Shown here one piece after another: positions 58,073 to 64,000 of a stretch of DNA of 64,000 nt. This stretch comes from Welwitschia mirabilis (Eukaryota; Gnetophyta; Gnetopsida; Welwitschiales): the NCBI GenBank assembly GCA_051453625.1, contig JBOZIK010000001.1:167486814-167550813 (forward strand). Direction: 5' to 3'. How positions within the stretch are numbered: position 1 is the stretch's first letter; each line of letters opens with the position of its first letter. A program made the translations under genes and the position numbers. The notes under the pieces were generated by a model, which searched no databases, was not told where the DNA came from, and worked only from the letters and a program-made list of their open reading frames with translations.

Positions 58073-60146
58073 AATACTATTCAGTCATGGCTAGTACTAT
58101 GAAGTCTAGGATTTTGTTAAAATCTTAAAATTTTAAAAATATTAACTTTATATGGTTTTAAATAATTTTCTTAAAAATACTTTATGAAAATAAATTAAAA
58201 ACTAAAAAAATAATTAATCTAATTTTATAAATTTAATAATTAATATTTTTGGGAAATAAATAGTTTATATTGTAGAGAATTTTATAAACTTTTCAAAGAT
58301 TCCTCAACCACTTAAAAATTCTAAGATGTTTAAAGGTTAAATCCTTTTAAGTGTAATGTGTTACTATGTTAAAAAAATTTCATAGTTTTTACGCTTACAA
58401 TAGAGTCAATTTCTATAATGAATATTAAACTTGAAGCTTTTAGTGAACATACCTCTCTCTTAGAAGTCCAAAGACCATGTTCTCTAGAAAGAATGATTTA
58501 ATTATACTCAAGGCCTCATAATAGGCTTATCAAGTTTTCTAAAGGTCTAATCCATGATCTCCCAAAGGGATAATAAGTGTTTCATTAGTTGGACTACCAT
58601 TCCATTAGGTGTAAATCCTATTATGATTCTAGTTTAAGAAAAATTCACATAAGTCTTTCTATATTTATAAGTAATAAATTATTAAGTTTTAGTTGCAACA
58701 CCTTTTTAAAATCCTGGCAATTAATAACTAGTGTTACTAATTAAATAAAATCATTGAATAATTGTATAATAAAAATTTTAAAATCTAATATGGATAAGAG
58801 TTAAAATAGTTTTATTTCAAGATTAAGGTTTTATCCTATTGGTATATCATTTCTTTTGAAATTTTATGATTATGTGTTCAATTCTAGAAAATGTCTTTTA
58901 ACAAAATAAAAGTGATAATAAAATTTTTATATGATATTATTTCTAGTTAATATTATCTCATAAGTTCTAAGTTATACCTTTATTATTAAGATCCTTATTA
59001 ATTTTACTTTACTTATAGTGTACATCCATCTTACATGTTGCTTATTGCCTATTTACTAATAGGTCAAGCTAATATTCAAACTTAGAGAGTTAAGTCAAAC
59101 CATGTTTACTATAGTTTTGAATCTAAAGTAAAGCCAACTCACATCTAAATGGCAACTAGATATTGAGCTAGAATGCCATTAATTGAAATTGAAATAGTCC
59201 ATTATATTAATTAACATTTATTTTAAACCTATATTTATGTCTATACTATAATAAGTTTACATCTCATCAATAATATATATCTCTGTGTAGCAAAAGCTAG
59301 GAAAACCCATAGTCCACAAAAGTATGACATCACTGTCATTCATAAACCAAAGTCATATAGGATTCCATAACAAACAATTATATTACCTACTTATGCTTAT
59401 TTCTTTTTAAAGCATATATTCTAAATCACTGCATCATAACTTATAAGCACAAGTTGATCCTAGATTCCATAAAGTATTTTAGATAATGAAACCTAAATTG
59501 AAGGGAAGAAAATTATTACTTAATAATGGTCATTTAACTTGGTTTTTTTTTTTTTTCTTTCCAAAGTTTTTTATGCCTTTTCCTTTATCAATATTATTAG
59601 ATTCTAGATATTAAGCTTTTAAGTTTGTTTATGCCATTAAAAATCTCATTGGTATTTCATAGAAATTATTTTTAATAGTAAAATGACATCTAAACTTTAA
59701 AAATCTATTTTATACAACATTGAACTACTTATTATTAGATTTTTCATAGAATTCTTTTTGCATTAAAATGAAATGTGAACGTGATCCAAACATAGTAATG
59801 TCTCAAATCCTTAGACCAACTTAGAACACAATAAAAGAAAGTTTTAACAAAACTTAGGAAGCTATGTTTCAAGAAAAGAGGGTTATTCCATAAGAAATAA
59901 GTAGTTTTCGAAATAGATCATGAATTTGTCTAGATTGTTGAAGTAATTAGAGTGGTTTAATTACATGAGGTAGTTATCAGTTACTTAGTACTGAAAAGAA
60001 AAATAAAATTTTTTAAAAGAATTTTAAAAGGTAAAAGAGAGACTTCATTAACTAATTCTCAACAATTGAAGCTCTAAAACTAACAAAATTTTAAATGAAA
60101 GAAAGTAGATCTAAAACAAAATCTATACTATCACTATAAATAAAAA
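58073..60146. other. AT-rich stretch, no recognised gene
   Basis: Very AT-rich. The last ~250 bases before 60147 may belong to the hAT transposase upstream part (BED finger expected there), but nothing is readable. Confidence 0.45.
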
Positions 60147-61250
60147 ATGATGATAAAGTATAATGCTTCATATAGGAAAAACTTGGATTCAACAATTGCA
60201 AGATTATTTAACTCATGTGGAAGTCTTTTCAACAAAACAAGATCTCCTTATTGGAAGGATACAATTACAATGATAAATAATGCTTATTTAGAATTTCTAC
60301 TACCAAGGTATGAAAAAATTCATACCTTTCTTAACTGATTAAAAGGGAAGAATTATAGTAACTTTGAAATCAATGAAAGATAGTACTATCATAGGAGTTT
60401 CAATAGTTTCAAATGGATGGGTTGATATTTAAAACAAGCCTCCTATAAACATACTTGAATGTTTTCCAAAATGTGTTATCTTCCTAAAGCATATAATACA
60501 TCTATCCATGTAAAAGATGCTTCATATCTTCCTAAATCCATTAAACCTATTAGGATAGAAAATTTTTTGCAAGTAGTTACAAATAGTGCATTAAATGTTT
60601 TAGCAAAAAACATGATTACAAATAATTATTTAATATTTTTTTAGTAACCTATATAGCACACTTCTTGTTATTGAAAGAATACATTCAAAAAAGTCTTAAG
60701 TTTTAAAAGTAGTAAAATATGCCAAAGAATCCAATAATTCATCACATAACACTCTATGTCACAAGCTATGTATCAAAAATAATCCTAATTACAACTTGTC
60801 AAATGTGTAGATATAATATTTTCTTCTAATTTCTTGATTCTTGAATGTATGTTAAAAGTAAAAAAATCACTTAAAGAAAAGGTAACTTAGAACGAAAAAA
60901 ATGATTTTTTTTTAAAATTTTAACATATTGTAGTAACACTGCTAGATTAATTTGGGAGAAAGTTGAGGATGATTTAAAAAATTCTTTAAACTATTTATAA
61001 TTTTTTATAAAGTATTGATAGTAATGAAGCTTGTATGGGGAAAATTTTTGAACTTTTGGATTAAATGATAGACAATTTGCAAATAACAATTCTACATTTG
61101 ATCAAGAAGTAAAAGATTTTTTTTTGAATAACCATTAATAAGAGATAAAGAAAGATTTTTAGTTATTTTTATTCTATTAGTTGTTTATGTATTCCAAAAT
61201 GTTTTAAAAGTAAACCATGAAAAGATGATGAATTACAAAGGAATTAGAAA
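60147..61250 (+). pseudogene. hAT-superfamily transposase relic (DUF659-type)
   Basis: hAT transposases cut and paste DNA transposons. The frame at 60147-60338 contains LDSTIARLFNSCGSLFNKTR followed by SPYWKDTITMINNA, matching the plant hAT/DUF659 entry (AxxRFFYxxGIxFNxxRSPYxxxMIxxI). After a frameshift, GVSIVSNGWVDI near 60392-60427 matches xxSIVSDGWTDxxxRPLINxLV, then NKPPINILE. The open frame 60459-60644 contains VKDASYLPKS and LQVVTNSALNVLAK (family VKDAxYIxxLxxxxIxEVGxxNVVQVVTDNAAN). Near 61020, DSNEACMGKIFELLD resembles the later DxxxPxMGxIYExMD. Terminal inverted repeats and the C-terminal dimerisation motif were not found. Confidence 0.82.
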
Positions 61251-62379
61251 ACGAATGTTGATAGATTCTTTTCAAATAGGGCATGGACTCCTTTCTTAAT
61301 TAATATTGGTATTTCTATTTTATCTTATATAATTTTTTACTAATAAATTATTTAATTGATTAGTGATTTAATAAATGTTATCTTTATATAATGCTATCTA
61401 TTTAGTTCATCTTCTTCTACAAGAAATCAAAATGTATATGCTTTTATCCATTGAATTAGTGCACATACATAACCAAAAAAAAAAAGGTGTTCAGAAGTGT
61501 AGTAGCATATAATCTCATATTTTTTTCATTTAAATATCAAAAACATATTACAACTATTAATATTCATAAAGGTACTCCTCATAAATTATAGCATTATAAA
61601 AAAACTAGATGATAAAAATGATGATTACCTTTCGAAATAATGGCTAACAATCTTTGAGATTATTTCAAATATTTTATAATGTAAAACTATTTTTTAATAA
61701 ATTTTTGGTATATAATATGGCATCTTTATTTTATAAACTTTTAACGTCTAATATGAAATTTTTATTTTTATAATCATAAGATACATATTGTTTTTTATAT
61801 TATGGTTTATTTAAATGTAGAATTACTATGTAGTTAAAGCTAATAATTGTATTTTACGTTTCCATTATGAAAATATTTATGTTCTTAAACTTACATTACA
61901 CATTATATTTTGCAAATATCATTTCTTAGCATAACCTTCAAATTTTACATTGTTACATTTTCATAGAGGTTTATTTTCTCCTTTCTTGTTTGTTATACAA
62001 GACTTAAAATGATATCTTATTATAAAGAAATACTCTCAAAATTTACTAACTTGTAAGATGAAATACGTATTCACATTAAAATACTACATGATGCACAAGC
62101 ATACTTTGGGGGAAAATGAATAAATAAATTTAAAGTTATTTTATTTGTAACTAAGTTTATAGGCCCATTTTATGGGCCAAACAATGAAATTTTAGGTTGC
62201 AACTGATTACAACATGTTAGATTCTTGTAACTAAAAAGTAATGATAGGTCATTGAAGATTTATGTAAATTAGTTGAGGCATCCTTTTAGGTAATTTTAGA
62301 AATGGGATATTGTAATCATTAGGTCCTGGGTAAGAACATTGTATAAGGCCTAAATTAGGTTTTCTAAATTTGTAATAGC
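61251..62379. other. AT-rich stretch, no recognised gene
   Basis: May include the hAT C-terminus and 3' end; no motif readable. The part 62150-62379 could be the distal end of the Copia LTR-like segment that follows. Confidence 0.4.
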
Positions 62380-62868
62380 TTCCTGATAAGAAAAATAAGA
62401 GAGTAGAAGATAAGAAACATAATCAAGACTAAATATTTTATTAAAATTGTGGGGAAAAAAAAGCTACAATACAATAGTAGATCTACAATCACAATGAAAT
62501 GTGAAATATTGAACACAACCAAAGAAGTGGCTTCACAATGCAAGACTATTTCATAGTTGCAACTACCATACAAAATAGCATTACAAAATACATATTTAGA
62601 GAGGAGATTTCAATATCTTAAAAGATGTCCAACCCATTACTAGAAACTTATATAGTTGTTGCAAGAATCTTCTAGCCATTACAAGGATCTTCTAACCATT
62701 ACTAGAAACTTCCAATTGCTATAAGAATTGTTTAGCCATTACTAGAAACTTATGGAAGCTACCACAACTTCTAACATTTCTTAGAAATGAACGAAATATC
62801 TTTCAACATTGCTTTAACAAAATACCTCCAATAGAAGTAACATAACATGCTTTTAAACTCACAATAAA
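62380..62868 (-). repeat. LTR-like segment next to the right-hand Copia fragment
   Basis: On the minus strand it looks like a Copia LTR: reiterated ttctagtaatggctagaag words (62632-62765 on the plus strand, with ccattactagaaactt recurring), a tatataag promoter word near 62650, and an aataaaat polyadenylation-like word near 62435. No second copy is in the window, so this is inferred from layout. Confidence 0.4.
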
Positions 62869-62871
62869 TTA

Positions 62872-64000
62872 TCATTTACCAAAAATTCTCCCATCTGAAG
62901 CTCCAATCTTTTGGTAGTCCTTTCTACTACAAGATTTCAATGTCCGTTTCATGTGCCACAAATTTACATCTTTTAGAGCTCCCATTTGATCTACAAATAA
63001 TTTACTAGAATAAAACAACACATACAAGGTTCCTATTGTCATGCCTTTCTTTATGATAAAAGCATTCTTGAAAATCTTCCGGCTTCTTTCTGCCAAAGTT
63101 ATTTTGTAACCAACATCATTGAAAAGGCGAATAAACAAAATATTTTTTCAAATGCCAGGGACATTCCTTACTCTCATCAACATGAAATTGCCACTCAATG
63201 AAAATTTAATTCTTACCCCACTAATTCTTTAGATATATAATTATCTATCATTGTGAAGAAAACCTTTCGTTTGAATGTTTCATCCAATGGCTTCAATCAA
63301 TCACTCTTTGAAGTAACATGAAAAAACCCATCACTATCAAGTATTTAATAATTCTCATATGGACCATTAGCAAGGACAGAAGAAGAAATACCTAAAGAAA
63401 ATAGATGCACATCACTATATCTTCTTATCTTTCTTTGCTAGAAGAGGCAACATTACTTTGCCCATCTCCTTTGAGATCTCATGAATATTTCTTATGGTTG
63501 GATCTCTTTTGATGAAAAAAATCTAAAGCTTTATGACCAAATTTCTGATAAAAATTGTATTCGTCATTAAAACTAAATCATTCCTTTAAAGTAAATCTAC
63601 ATCTATCCTTGAAATTTCTTTATTCTTTTGAACATCGTCTTTAATGGGTTACTAAGGCAGAGTCTGTATTGGATTCTTAATCATATTTAAAAGCATTTCT
63701 CCTTCCTTCATCAGATAAAATTGTACTTGGAACCAAACCAATTTTTAACTCTTTATCATTTGTTGAATTCCTAATAGTAACAATAAAGCCTTCCTGGATT
63801 TCTAGTAAAGAACAAAGCAACAAGGCACCCTTTATCACATCATCTAGGTTTAGTAATGCGTAATCAATCTGTCCCAACAATGAATTAAACTTAGATAGAT
63901 GATTTGTAGCAAAGTATCCTTCCTTCATTTGTAAACAATAATGCCTCTAAGAAGCATGAAAATGGTGATTATAGTCTCTCCTTTGTACAATCTCTTATTT
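62872..64000 (-). pseudogene. Copia gag-protease-GAG-pre-integrase fragment, runs off the window
   Basis: From 63928 the minus strand reads MKEGYFATNHLSKFNSLLGQ, LLLCSL and ILSDEGRR, the Copia gag pattern (MKEGxSVxxHIxxFNxxxxQL...LLCSLPxSW...LSEExRR). A knuckle-like YNFYQKFGHKALDF lies near 63510-63565, with Cys changed to Tyr/Phe. The protease region near 63315-63360 has ILDSDGFFHVTS (family WILDSGCSxHMT), the catalytic DSG being DSD. The frame 62872-63138 contains NDVGYKITLAE, KGMTIGTLYVL, DVNLWHM and KIGASDGRI, matching the pre-integrase segment. Beyond this, integrase and RT are missing. Gag continues outside the window. Confidence 0.88.

Noticed and set aside
1-64000. tRNA, rRNA or other structural RNA genes
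   Set aside because: No cloverleaf-type or rRNA-like segment was noticed on reading; a tRNAscan-SE/Infernal run would be needed to exclude decayed copies.

Overview
This window is a piece of a repeat-dense, strongly AT-rich nuclear genome from a land plant, most likely a seed plant. The evidence is the mix of plant-type elements: Tat-like and Athila-like Ty3/gypsy, Copia, an L1-like LINE whose ORF1 has a DUF4283-type domain, and a hAT transposase of the DUF659 type. There is no operon-like gene packing, and the assembly is drafty, with ten runs of N, six of them exactly 100 bases. I find no intact host gene. Almost everything recognisable is a decayed mobile element, identified by translating degenerate frames and comparing them with family motifs. 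No similarity search could be run. The species cannot be named from the sequence.

Layout. About 40-7565 holds a Tat-like gypsy relic on the minus strand (gag near 7 kb, reverse transcriptase at the left edge), broken by microsatellites. 11650-13745 is an Athila-like gypsy pol fragment (minus) ending in an integrase that contains a 72-bp tandem amplification next to a perfect 25-bp palindrome. 15929-17723 is a fairly well preserved Copia fragment (minus). 20335-55590 is a nested tower. The outer layer is a Tat-like element on the plus strand, with about 0.9-kb terminal copies at both ends. A 13-kb Athila-like element with about 0.97-kb LTRs is inserted inside the outer integrase gene (27381-40432). 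A LINE-containing unit (44086-54844) is inserted inside the right terminal copy. To the right lie a possible primer-binding site near 58.06 kb, a hAT transposase relic (60147-61250) and a truncated Copia gag-protease fragment (62872-64000, minus).

How the parts fit. The tower can be read precisely because each insertion interrupts a known sequence. The outer integrase frame resumes immediately after the inner element, with a decayed 5-bp target duplication. The LINE unit is bounded by a 12-bp duplication and an A-rich tail. Many stop codons in recognisable domains fall where the family has Trp, Gln or Arg(CGA), and target duplications differ by transitions, as expected from long-term cytosine methylation and deamination.

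The least explained material is the 5.8 kb between integrase and the 3' LTR of the inner element (an antisense frame, a hairpin-unit minisatellite and two sense frames), and a frame after the LINE reverse transcriptase that ends in a J-domain-like segment.
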